Origin: Nocardiopsis prasina DSM 43845
GTDB taxonomy: Bacteria; Actinomycetota; Actinomycetes; Streptosporangiales; Streptosporangiaceae
DNA length: 35,297 nucleotides
Reading direction: 5' to 3'
Assembly (NCBI RefSeq): GCF_000341265.1
Contig: NZ_ANAE01000135.1
Span: 1-35,297 of the forward strand
The notes beneath the pieces were generated by a model. That model searched no databases and was not told the origin of the DNA. It saw only the letters and a program-made list of their open reading frames with translations. Made by a program: the position numbers and the translations under genes. Below, piece by piece: positions 1 through 7,530 of this stretch (positions are counted from its first letter, which is position 1; each line of letters opens with the position of its first letter).

Positions 1-771
1 CTGGCCAACGACTTCTCCGACCCCGCGCGCACCGCCACCGACGTCGTCGCGGCGGTGGCCCCGCCCGCCGGGCTGGACTGGGCGCACCCGCGCCGCACCG
101 ACTGGTCGGGGTCCTGGGAGCGCGCCGAGGCGGTCGCCCGCGAGGCCATCGACGCGGTGCTGGACGCGGACGAGACCCTGTCCGAGCCGCGCCTGGCCCG
201 CGACCTCGTCGCCCACCTGTCCGCCGGTTCGCTGCTCTTCGCCGGCGCGAGCATGCCCATCCGCGACCTCGACGCCACGATGCGCGCCCGCTGCGGTGTG
301 CGCCTGGTCGGCAACCGCGGGGTGAGCGGGATCGACGGGACGGTGTCCACGGCGATCGGTGCGGCCCTGGCCCACCAGAAGGAGGGCGAGGGCCCGGCCT
401 ACGCCCTGCTGGGCGACCTCGCCATGCTGCACGACCAGAACGGCCTCATCATCGGGCCGGACGAACCCCGACCCGACCTCGCGGTCATCGTGGTCAACAA
501 CGACGGCGGCGGCATCTTCTCGGGCCTGGAGCAGGCGGGTCACCCCGACTTCGAGCGGGTGTTCGGCACCCCGCACGGAGTCTCCATGGAGAAGGTGGCG
601 GCCGTGGCCGACCTGCCCTACACCCGGGTGGAGTGGGCCACCGACCTGCCCAAGGCGCTCCTCGGAGAGGGGCTGCGCATGGTGGAGGTCCGCACGACCA
701 GAGCGGGCAGCGCGGCCCTGCGACGCCGCGTCCAGGACGCCGTGGACCACGCACTCGGCGCCCTGTCCTAG
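1..771 (+). CDS. menD: MenD, 2-succinyl-5-enolpyruvyl-6-hydroxy-3-cyclohexene-1-carboxylate synthase (3' part)
   Basis: C-terminal 256 codons of a thiamine-diphosphate enzyme of menaquinone biosynthesis; the reading frame is open from base 1, so the start lies upstream of the window. MenD condenses isochorismate with 2-oxoglutarate to give SEPHCHC. Seen: the MenD-type pyrophosphate-binding region with NRGVSGIDGTVSTAIG, then a GDLAMLHDQNGL stretch and VVNNDGGGIFSGLEQ, which correspond to the conserved C-terminal ThDP/Mg-binding domain. The stop is TAG at 769-771, followed at once by a strong hairpin. The isochorismate synthase that would supply its substrate is in the same window (20029-21345) but is not linked in an operon. 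Family assignment is secure; only the N-terminal domain is missing, because of the window edge. Confidence 0.95.
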   Translation: MANDFSDPARTATDVVAAVAPPAGLDWAHPRRTDWSGSWERAEAVAREAIDAVLDADETLSEPRLARDLVAHLSAGSLLFAGASMPIRDLDATMRARCGVRLVGNRGVSGIDGTVSTAIGAALAHQKEGEGPAYALLGDLAMLHDQNGLIIGPDEPRPDLAVIVVNNDGGGIFSGLEQAGHPDFERVFGTPHGVSMEKVAAVADLPYTRVEWATDLPKALLGEGLRMVEVRTTRAGSAALRRRVQDAVDHALGALS

Positions 772-782
772 CGGGAGCGTCA

Positions 783-824
783 CACGGAGGGGGAGGCACG
801 GAGCACCGTGCCTCCCCCTCCGTG
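783..824. terminator. Bidirectional terminator between menD and the Uma2 gene
   Basis: A perfect 19-base inverted repeat (783-801 and 806-824) with a 4-base loop (AGCA) lies in the 60-base gap between the convergent menD and Uma2 stops. There is no clear U-tract, which is usual for high-GC actinomycete terminators. It would serve both strands. Confidence 0.85.
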
Positions 825-831
825 CGCCGGG

Positions 832-1449
832 TCAGCGGTCCAGGATGTTCGTCAGGTCGAACTCCAACTTCAGCGGAACGGAGGTCCTGAGGGACTTCCG
901 GTGGATGGTCGGCCTGCCGTAGTCGCCCGACGGGCTGGCGGGGTCCTTCTCGTACTCGTAGACCACCGCGTCGTTCCCGTCCTGCTCGACGCGCCAGTAG
1001 AAGCGCACACCGGCCCGCGCGTAGAGCTCGGGCTTGCGTTCACGGTCCCGTACCTCCGACTCCTTGGAGACCACCTCGACCGCCAGCTCCACCGCCTCCG
1101 GCGGGAACCAGGTCTGTTCCAGCTTCTGGAACGCGTCCGTACGCACCAGCATCAGGTCCGGCTCCGGCCGCTGCCGTTCGGAGAGTCTGATGGTGAACTC
1201 CCTCGCGACCCGCAGTCCGGCGGACACACACCGGTCGAGTTCACGTTCCAACAGTTTGAGTACGAGCATGTGGAACAGCTTCTGGGGGCTCACCAGTACC
1301 AGGTTTCCGTCGATGAGTTCGGTGTGCGGCGGAAGATCCGGGATACGGTCGAGGTCGTCAGCGGTGAAGCCGTCCTGCGGCGGCATGGGGAGGACCACGG
1401 TGTCCTCGAACTCTGGCGCTTGTTGCTCGGCCACTGTCGGAGCGGACAT
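832..1449 (-). CDS. Uma2 family endonuclease (DUF820)
   Basis: About 205 residues. The Uma2/DUF820 family has a PD-(D/E)XK restriction-endonuclease-like fold; its biological role is poorly defined and it is often present in many copies in actinobacteria and cyanobacteria. Seen: an N-terminal segment with ELIDGNLVLVSP, the RPEPDLMLV strand carrying the catalytic-type Asp, and VELAVEVVSKES with the E-x-V-x-S/K pattern, followed by ELYARAGVRFYWRV, the hallmark C-terminal strand. The ATG at 1449 has a good ribosome site (GAAGG, 7 bases upstream). An in-frame ATG at 1497 is also possible and would add 16 residues. It stands alone, convergent with menD and divergent from the DHFR-family gene. Family call is confident; its target is unknown. 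Confidence 0.85.
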   Translation of the reverse strand: MSAPTVAEQQAPEFEDTVVLPMPPQDGFTADDLDRIPDLPPHTELIDGNLVLVSPQKLFHMLVLKLLERELDRCVSAGLRVAREFTIRLSERQRPEPDLMLVRTDAFQKLEQTWFPPEAVELAVEVVSKESEVRDRERKPELYARAGVRFYWRVEQDGNDAVVYEYEKDPASPSGDYGRPTIHRKSLRTSVPLKLEFDLTNILDR

Positions 1450-1694
1450 GTGACTGCCTTCGGTCGTCGGATCGTTCTTGTCGCTCACCGTAGCCATCCC
1501 CGCTGTCCCTGGTGTCGCTTTTCGCGATTGTTCCTACCCAGAGCATGCACCAGAACCCGGGGTCGCCGGTCGACCACGGGTCCGAGGACACGCCCGAGTC
1601 CCCCCGGGGGGCGGTGTCGAGGTCGGCGCGCGTCGTGACGGGTTCCGCGGGGTTCGACGGTCATACTGTCGGGACCGTCACGAGGGAGGGCGCG

Positions 1695-2259
1695 ATGCGC
1701 GACGTGGTCTATTCGATGGGTGTGTCGTTGGACGGCTACATCGTCGGGCCGGACGGCTCCTTCGACTGGTCGGTACCGGACGAGGAGGTCTTCGCCCTCG
1801 CCACCGACGAGGTGCGCCGGGTCGGCGTCTACCTGCTGGGACGACGCCTCTACGAGACGATGGCCTACTGGGAGACCGTCGACCAGAACCCGGCACACGA
1901 CCACTCGACGGTCAAGTTCGCCGAGATCTGGCGGGCGCTCCCGAAGGTGGTGTTCTCCTCCACGCTGTCCGAGGTACGCGGCAACACCCGTCTGGCGTCC
2001 GGCGGTCCGGCGGAGGAGATCGCACGGCTGAGGGCCGGTCCGGGGGAGGGCGACATCGCCGTCGGCGGCGCGACCCTGGCAGCCCAGGTGGCCGATCTGG
2101 GCCTGATCGACGAGTTCCGGCTCCGGGTGTACCCGGTGCTGGTGGGCGGCGGCATCCCGTTCTTTCCCCGGGGCGAGCGCCGGACGGATCTCCGGCTCGT
2201 CGAGTCCCGCACCGTCGGTGGGGGGGATCGTCTACCTCCGCTACCGAGTGGCACGCTGA
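1695..2259 (+). CDS. Dihydrofolate reductase family protein (RibD C-terminal-like), apparently frameshifted near its end
   Basis: Starts MRDVVYSMGVSLDGYI with GAGGGAGGG just upstream of the ATG, and contains LLGRRLYETM, a GDIAVGGATLAAQ nucleotide-binding stretch and YPVLVGGGIPFF. These are typical of the small DHFR/RibD-fold proteins (YwjB/YyaP-like) of actinobacteria, whose substrates are mostly unknown. After codon 177 the frame runs through seven G (2220-2226) into unrelated sequence and stays open to 2726, antisense to the next gene. With one G fewer, the frame would continue IVYLRYRVAR and stop at 2257-2259. That is the expected family C-terminus and length (188 residues). Either the gene carries a real one-base insertion, or the sequence has a homopolymer error. 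An imperfect repeat (GACGGT...ACCGTC) lies about 20 bases upstream of the start. Coordinates given assume the restored frame. Confidence 0.75.
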
Positions 2260-2280
2260 CCGCGAGAGCGGAGGGACCGA

Positions 2281-2308
2281 CGCCCCGCCGGAGCGGTCCG
2301 GCGGGGCG
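2281..2308. terminator. Bidirectional terminator
   Basis: A perfect 12-base inverted repeat (2281-2292 and 2297-2308, loop GCGG) lies between the restored stop of the DHFR-family gene (2259) and the stop of the minus-strand siderophore operon (2316). Its position supports 2259 as the true end of the plus-strand gene. Confidence 0.75.
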
Positions 2309-2315
2309 CCCGTAC

Positions 2316-3743
2316 CTAGCCCCGCTCGAAGTGGCGGCGGCGTTCGAGGTCGGTGACCGTGGCGGAGAACGCCGCCAGCTCGCCGCGGCCCGCCGCCGCC
2401 TGGTTGCGCACCACTTCCGGGCCGAAGCAGGACCGGGCGATCTCGCTGTTCTCCCAGGCCCGGACGGCCTCCTCCAGGGAGGCGGGCAGCCGGGCGGCGT
2501 CGCTGGCCGAGGCGTCGCCCGCCGTAGGCTCGGGCAGGGGGAGCGCCTGGTCGATGCCGTACAGGCCCGCCGCGACGACCCCTGCCACCGTCAGGTAGGG
2601 GTTGGCGTCCCCGCCCGGCACCCGGAACTCGATCCGCGCGGACTCACCGGACCCGATCACGCGCACCGGGCAGGTGCGGTTGTCCAGCCCCCAGGTGACC
2701 GTGTTCGGCGCGTAGGCCTGCGGTGACAGGCGCTTGTACGAGTTGACGTTGGGCGCGTACAGCAGGGCGAAGTCGCGGGCGCAGGCCAGCTGTCCGGCCA
2801 CGAAGTGCTCCATGTGCTTGGACATGCCGTGCCGCCCCGCGCCGTCGTCGGCGAAGACCGGTGCGCCGGTCTGGTCGCGCAGCGACAGGTGCACGTGGCA
2901 CGAGTTGCCCTCGCCGCCGTCGAACTTGGCCATGAAGGTCAGCGCGACCCCGGCCTGCGCCGCCAGCGCCCGGGCCCCGGCTTTGTACACGACGTGGTTG
3001 TCGCAGGTGCGCAGGGCGTCGTCGTAGCGGAAGACGATCTCGTACTGGCCGGGATGACACTCGCCCCGGGCCGACTCCACCGTCATGCCGGTGCGCTCCA
3101 TCGCGGTGCGGATGCGCCGCATGAGCGGGTCGATCTCGGTGACCTCGGGCAGCGCGTAGTCGGAGTTGAACCGGGTGGCGGTGGTCAGGCCCCGGTAGTC
3201 GGCCTCGAAGGCCTCCTGGTAGGAGTCCCGGAACACGAGGAACTCCAGTTCCGTCCCGGCCAGGGCGTGCCAGCCGCGTTCGGCGAGGCGGTCCAGCTGG
3301 GTGCGGAGCACCTGCCGGGGCGCCACCGGTACCGGGCGCCCCTCGGAGTCGCGGGCGTCTCCCAGCACCAGGGCCGTGCCCGGGTCCCAGGGCAGGTAGC
3401 GCAGCGTGGCGGGATCGGGCAGGACCGAGAGGTCGCCGAGGCCGCCGCCCCAGGGATCGACGGCGTAGCCCGGCCGCGACTCCATCTCGACGTCCGTGGC
3501 GAGCAGGTACTGGCAGGCGTCGAAGCCGTTGGCCAGGGTCCGGGAGAGGAAGTCGCGCGGGTTGATCCGGCTGCCCTGCACCCGCCCCTGGAGGTCGGGC
3601 AGGGCCACGATCACGTCGGTGACGGCCCCGGACTCCACGTCGGCGCGCAGCCGGTCGAGCGGCACCGGGAAGGGCGGAGGCGGCGGGCTGGGCGGCAGGG
3701 TCTCGGTCAGGGGCGGCAGTCCGTCGCCGACGAGCGGGTTCAC
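2316..3743 (-). CDS. Glutamine-synthetase-like gamma-glutamyl ligase, last gene of the siderophore operon
   Basis: 475 residues, GTG start; the GTG overlaps the stop of the upstream NIS synthetase (GTGA), so the two are translationally coupled. GAGGAG precedes the start. Domains: a small beta-grasp region at about 30-130, then the catalytic GS domain. Metal and ATP residues are visible: E165 and E167 (TELEF), E224 and E228 (SARGECHPGQYE), H283 and H285 (GNSCHVHLSL), the NRTCPVRV arginines and RIEFRVPGGDANPYL. It resembles GS-like enzymes acting on amines (PuuA, GlnA3/GlnA4, IpuC types), which form gamma-glutamyl amides, rather than housekeeping GlnA. A proline-rich N-terminus (residues 16-28) is unusual. 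Being last in an iron-boxed NIS operon, it may glutamylate a diamine or ethanolamine intermediate, or salvage excess amine. The substrate is an inference. Confidence 0.85.
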   Translation of the reverse strand: MNPLVGDGLPPLTETLPPSPPPPPFPVPLDRLRADVESGAVTDVIVALPDLQGRVQGSRINPRDFLSRTLANGFDACQYLLATDVEMESRPGYAVDPWGGGLGDLSVLPDPATLRYLPWDPGTALVLGDARDSEGRPVPVAPRQVLRTQLDRLAERGWHALAGTELEFLVFRDSYQEAFEADYRGLTTATRFNSDYALPEVTEIDPLMRRIRTAMERTGMTVESARGECHPGQYEIVFRYDDALRTCDNHVVYKAGARALAAQAGVALTFMAKFDGGEGNSCHVHLSLRDQTGAPVFADDGAGRHGMSKHMEHFVAGQLACARDFALLYAPNVNSYKRLSPQAYAPNTVTWGLDNRTCPVRVIGSGESARIEFRVPGGDANPYLTVAGVVAAGLYGIDQALPLPEPTAGDASASDAARLPASLEEAVRAWENSEIARSCFGPEVVRNQAAAGRGELAAFSATVTDLERRRHFERG

Positions 3744-5632
3744 CGGGTCTCCTCGGTGCTGGTGGCGGGGGCCCGGTACAGCGGGTTGGGGATGGGCGGC
3801 GCGTCCAGGTGGAACTCGGCGTCGCGTTCGGCCCGGTCGTGGTAGCCGCCGCCCAGCAGGCGCTCGCGGTTCAGGCACACCCGCTCGTACTCCGGGGCGA
3901 GCAGGTCGAACGTCGCGAAGCGTTCGGCCAGCTCGGGGAACTCCTCCTGGTAGCGCGTGACCTCCGCGCGGACGAGGTCCCAGAACCGTTCCTCTGACAC
4001 GTCCAGCGACTCGTGGACCAGCGGCGCGAGGTAGCGGAAGTGGCCGACGAACAGGGACTTGGCGACGGAGGAGGTGAGCTCCCGGGCGTCGAAGCGCATG
4101 AGCACGCCCAGGGTCTCCCCGGGCAGGTCCGCGTACTCGGGCAGGTCGGTGTCCAGGAGCTTCATGTCGTCCACGAAGTCCTTGACGGCGAGCCGTGCCG
4201 GGCGGTCGCGCTCGTCGTGGACCACGATCGCGTTCTCCCCGTGCGGGTTGAAGGCGAGCCCGTACCGGTAGAGCAGGTGCAGGATCGGCGGCAGGAGGGC
4301 GGAGAAGAGGGCGCGCAGCCACTCCTCGGCCCCGAGGCCGGAGCGCTCCACGAGTTCGGCGACGAGCGCCCGCCCCTCGCCGTCCACGTGCAGCAGCGCG
4401 GCCAGCGTGCGGGCGCGCTCGCCCGGGTCGAGCTGCTCGGTGACCGGCTCGCGCCACAGGGCCCCCAGCAGCTGACGGTGCCGGTAGGGGGCGTCGGGGA
4501 TGTCCTCCAGGACCGGGTGGCGCACGGCCACCGCCGCGACCTCGCCCGGCAGGACCACCCGGCAGCGCTCCGAGAGGAAGGGGTCCCGGTCGCGCAGGGC
4601 GTGCACCCACCCGGTGCTGGCGGGCGCCGCCCGGCACAGCTCGGTGGGGATGCCCCGGTAGACCATCGTGTTGAGGATGGCCAGTGACAGTTTGACGTTG
4701 AGCCGGTCGGGGCGGCCGAGGTTGGTGAAGGTGCGGATGGACTGCTGCGGCAGGTAGTCGTCGGCAGCCTCGCCCAGCGGCACGACGAGGCGGTGCGCGA
4801 TCTCGGCGGCGAACAGCGGCACCACCACCTCGTCCCACTGCCAGGGATGGACCGGCAGCCACACGAACTCGGTGGCGGTGGCTCCGGAACCCCGGAGCGA
4901 GTCCTCCAGGCGGTCGGTGAACAGGGAGGTCAGCTCGGGGCCGAGTTCCCGGGCGCGCAGTGCCTCCTGGTCCAGGCCGGGCACTCCGTGGTGCTCGGCC
5001 AGGGAGCGGTGGACCGCGATCCAGGGCATACGCGCGGGTCTGCGGGCCTCGGGCGGGAACTGGGCGCGGTCCCGTGCGGAGAAGCCCACCCGGCCCTTGT
5101 TGGCGAAGATCCACGGGTGGCCGGTCTGGTGCCCCTCCAACTCGGCGTGGGGGAGCGCGGCCAGCGCGGCGCTCGTGGTGCGGGAGGAGGCCAGACGGGC
5201 GTCGCCGCTCAGCGTGGCGGTCAGCTCCCCGACCGTGAACGCCTCCACGGCGGGGTCGACGATCCCGGCCGCGCCGAGGTCGCGTAGGAGCACGAAGGGT
5301 GAGGCGGCGGTCCGGGTACCGTCGGCGGCCTCGCGCTCGGCGGTGCCGGGGCGGACCCGCCAGCCGTCCATGCTGGTGCGCCGTCCCTCGAACACGTAGG
5401 AGGCGCCGGAGTGGACCCGGGCCCGCCAGCGTCCGGGACCGTCGGGGTCGGGGCGCAGGGCGTACTCGAAGCAGAGTTCGGCGAGCATCTTGGCGGCCAG
5501 GTGAGCGCTGGCTCGGTCCCAGTGCTCGGCGGTGAGTTCCGGGGGGACCGGCAGCGGGCCCCGGGCGGTGGCCGCGTCCTGTGTCGCGGGCACGGAGGGG
5601 GTCCGGACACGGGGCGGGTTCTGGGTGGTCAT
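3740..5632 (-). CDS. IucA/IucC family siderophore synthetase (NIS synthetase 1)
   Basis: 630 residues, ATG with GGAGAA upstream. NIS synthetases adenylate a carboxylic acid (citrate, succinate or a half-ester) and couple it to an amine, hydroxylamine or alcohol. Seen: EGHQTGHP (166-173) and NKGRVGF (178-184), the ATP-phosphate-binding region; WLPVHPWQWDEV; SIRTFTNLGRPDRLNVK; and in the C-terminal third HGENAIVV and KDFVDDM, the latter matching the FhuF-like C-terminal part of the family. Length is normal (580-630). It is closely related to the next upstream gene along its whole length, which suggests an ancient tandem duplication. It starts 26 bases after NIS synthetase 2 ends and overlaps the GS-like gene by four bases. 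Which acyl and amine partners it uses cannot be read from the sequence. Confidence 0.93.
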   Translation of the reverse strand: MTTQNPPRVRTPSVPATQDAATARGPLPVPPELTAEHWDRASAHLAAKMLAELCFEYALRPDPDGPGRWRARVHSGASYVFEGRRTSMDGWRVRPGTAEREAADGTRTAASPFVLLRDLGAAGIVDPAVEAFTVGELTATLSGDARLASSRTTSAALAALPHAELEGHQTGHPWIFANKGRVGFSARDRAQFPPEARRPARMPWIAVHRSLAEHHGVPGLDQEALRARELGPELTSLFTDRLEDSLRGSGATATEFVWLPVHPWQWDEVVVPLFAAEIAHRLVVPLGEAADDYLPQQSIRTFTNLGRPDRLNVKLSLAILNTMVYRGIPTELCRAAPASTGWVHALRDRDPFLSERCRVVLPGEVAAVAVRHPVLEDIPDAPYRHRQLLGALWREPVTEQLDPGERARTLAALLHVDGEGRALVAELVERSGLGAEEWLRALFSALLPPILHLLYRYGLAFNPHGENAIVVHDERDRPARLAVKDFVDDMKLLDTDLPEYADLPGETLGVLMRFDARELTSSVAKSLFVGHFRYLAPLVHESLDVSEERFWDLVRAEVTRYQEEFPELAERFATFDLLAPEYERVCLNRERLLGGGYHDRAERDAEFHLDAPPIPNPLYRAPATSTEETR

Positions 5633-5658
5633 CGGTGGGTTCTCCGGGCTGGTCGCGG

Positions 5659-7530
5659 TCAGGGCTGGGCGAGGGGGTTGTCGACCAGGCCGTGCATGAC
5701 GTCGAACTCGGCGTCGCGTTCGGCGCGTTCGTGGAAACCGCCGCCCATGAGCTGTTCGCGGTTGAGGGCGACCCGGCCCACCTTGGGGGCGAGCAGGTCG
5801 AACATCGCGAAGCGGTCGGCCAGCTCGGGAAAGCGCTCCTGGTAGGCGAGGACCTGCTCGCGGGCGAGGCGCCACAGGGTCTCACCGGGCACACCCAGCT
5901 GGCGTTCGACGATGTCGGCGAGGAACCGCAGGTGCCCGGCGCAGATCGCGGACAGCACGGAGTGGGCCAGCTCCTCGGGCTTCCAGCGGTGCAGGACCGA
6001 GCGCACGTGGTCGGGGATCTCGGCGTATTCGGGCAGGTCGAAGGGGAGCAGCTCGACGTCGGAGCCGAAGTCCTTCAGGGCGACGCGGACGGGGGCCTCG
6101 TCGCCGTCGAAGACCAGCACGACGTTCTCGCCGTGCGGCGTGAAGGAGGCGCCGTAGCGGTGGAGGTAGTGCAGCACCGGTGGGAACAGCGCTCCCAGGA
6201 ACCGCTCAAGCCACACCTGTGGTTCCAGCCCCGAGCGTTCGACGAGTTCGGTGACCAGCGCCCGCCCGTCCGAACCCTCCAGGAGCAGGCAGGCCATGGT
6301 GCGGGCCCGTTCCCCCGGGGCGAGGTGGCGGTGGATCGGCTCGCGCCAGATGGTGCCCAACAGCTCGTGGAAGCGGTAGGGGGCCTGCGGCATCCGGTCG
6401 AACACGGGGTGGGGGACGGTCGCGGAGGCACGCTCGGCGAGCATGATCACCCCGGTCTCGGCGAAGTAGGGGTCGCGTTCGGCGAGCGAGCCCAGCCAGG
6501 TGCTCGTGTGCGGGGCGCACCCGGTCTGGGTTCCCGAGAGTCCGCGCCACACCAGGGTGTTGCGGATCATCAGCGGCACCTTGACGTTGAGGCGGTCGGG
6601 CCGGTCCAGGTTCATCAGGGTGCGGATGGACTGGAAGGGGCGGTAGCGGTCACGGCTCAGCCCCAGCCGCACCACCCGGCCGAGGGCGATCTCGGAGGCG
6701 AAGAGCGGCGAGACGACCTCGTCCCACTGGAAGGGGTGGACCGGCATCCACAGGTAGGCGTCCGGGTCCTCGCCGCGCGCCCGCACCGCCTCGGCGAACT
6801 CCGCGCGCTGGTCCTCGTCGAGTTCGCGGGCGATCAGGCCGTGCCGTTCGGTGTCGGCCATGGACTGGAAACGTCCCAGATCGGGGTGGACCGCGATCCA
6901 CACCAGGCGGAACGCGCCGCGGGCCTCGGGGGTGTAGCGGGCGGCGTCGGCGGCGGAGAAACCCAGGCGGCCCTTGTTGACGAAGATGCAGGGGTGACCG
7001 GTCTGGTGCCCCTCCAGGTCCTCGTAGGGGAGGTCGGCGAGCTCGGCGGCACCGAGGGCGGAGGCGATCAGCCGGGCGTCGGCGGCGTGGGTGGCCAGCA
7101 GGTCGCGGACCACCTCGGCCAGGGAGTCGCCGGGCAGTCCCACGGTGGTCTGCGCGTCGGTGACGAACAGGGCCGGCTCCCAGGCGGGCTCCTCACCGTC
7201 CCGTGTGTGACGGACCAGGGAGTCGGGGTCCACGTGCCAGGAGCCGAAGCCGCCCCTCCGAGCGGTGAACCCGTAGGAGACCCCGCCGTCCACGGCCAGC
7301 GTCCAGGCGGGGGAGCCGTCGGGGGCGCTCCGTCCCGCTGTCTCGGGGACCACCATCTCCTCGTAGGCCATCTCTCCGATCATGTGGGCGAGCAGGCGTC
7401 GTCCGGCCCTGCGCCAGGTCGCGGGATCAGTGGTGGCGGAGTCCGCGGGGTCGGGTGTGGCGGGTGCGGTCTCGGGCAAGGGGTTCCCTTCCGTCCGGCG
7501 GTCGGCCGGTGTGGTGGACGTGCCGGTCAC
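5659..7530 (-). CDS. IucA/IucC family siderophore synthetase (NIS synthetase 2)
   Basis: 623 residues, GTG start overlapping the stop of the N-hydroxylase (GTGA), with GGGGAA upstream. It carries the same landmarks as NIS synthetase 1: EGHQTGHP (173-180), NKGRLGF (185-191), WMPVHPFQWDEV, SIRTLMNLDRPDRLNVK, HGENVVLV and KDFGSDV. It ends in a family-typical run ALNREQLMGGGFHERAERD. Two adjacent NIS enzymes usually act in sequence on the two ends of a dicarboxylate such as citrate (IucA then IucC; RhbC then RhbF), so one probably makes a mono-adduct and the other the final bis-adduct. A disordered, Pro/Thr-rich N-terminal 35 residues precede the domain. Order of action and substrates are inferred. 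Confidence 0.93.
   Translation of the reverse strand: MTGTSTTPADRRTEGNPLPETAPATPDPADSATTDPATWRRAGRRLLAHMIGEMAYEEMVVPETAGRSAPDGSPAWTLAVDGGVSYGFTARRGGFGSWHVDPDSLVRHTRDGEEPAWEPALFVTDAQTTVGLPGDSLAEVVRDLLATHAADARLIASALGAAELADLPYEDLEGHQTGHPCIFVNKGRLGFSAADAARYTPEARGAFRLVWIAVHPDLGRFQSMADTERHGLIARELDEDQRAEFAEAVRARGEDPDAYLWMPVHPFQWDEVVSPLFASEIALGRVVRLGLSRDRYRPFQSIRTLMNLDRPDRLNVKVPLMIRNTLVWRGLSGTQTGCAPHTSTWLGSLAERDPYFAETGVIMLAERASATVPHPVFDRMPQAPYRFHELLGTIWREPIHRHLAPGERARTMACLLLEGSDGRALVTELVERSGLEPQVWLERFLGALFPPVLHYLHRYGASFTPHGENVVLVFDGDEAPVRVALKDFGSDVELLPFDLPEYAEIPDHVRSVLHRWKPEELAHSVLSAICAGHLRFLADIVERQLGVPGETLWRLAREQVLAYQERFPELADRFAMFDLLAPKVGRVALNREQLMGGGFHERAERDAEFDVMHGLVDNPLAQP

Noticed and set aside
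2260-2726. Continuation of the DHFR-family frame antisense to the GS-like gene
   Set aside because: Not similar to DHFR-fold proteins and crosses a terminator; best explained by the frameshift at the G run.
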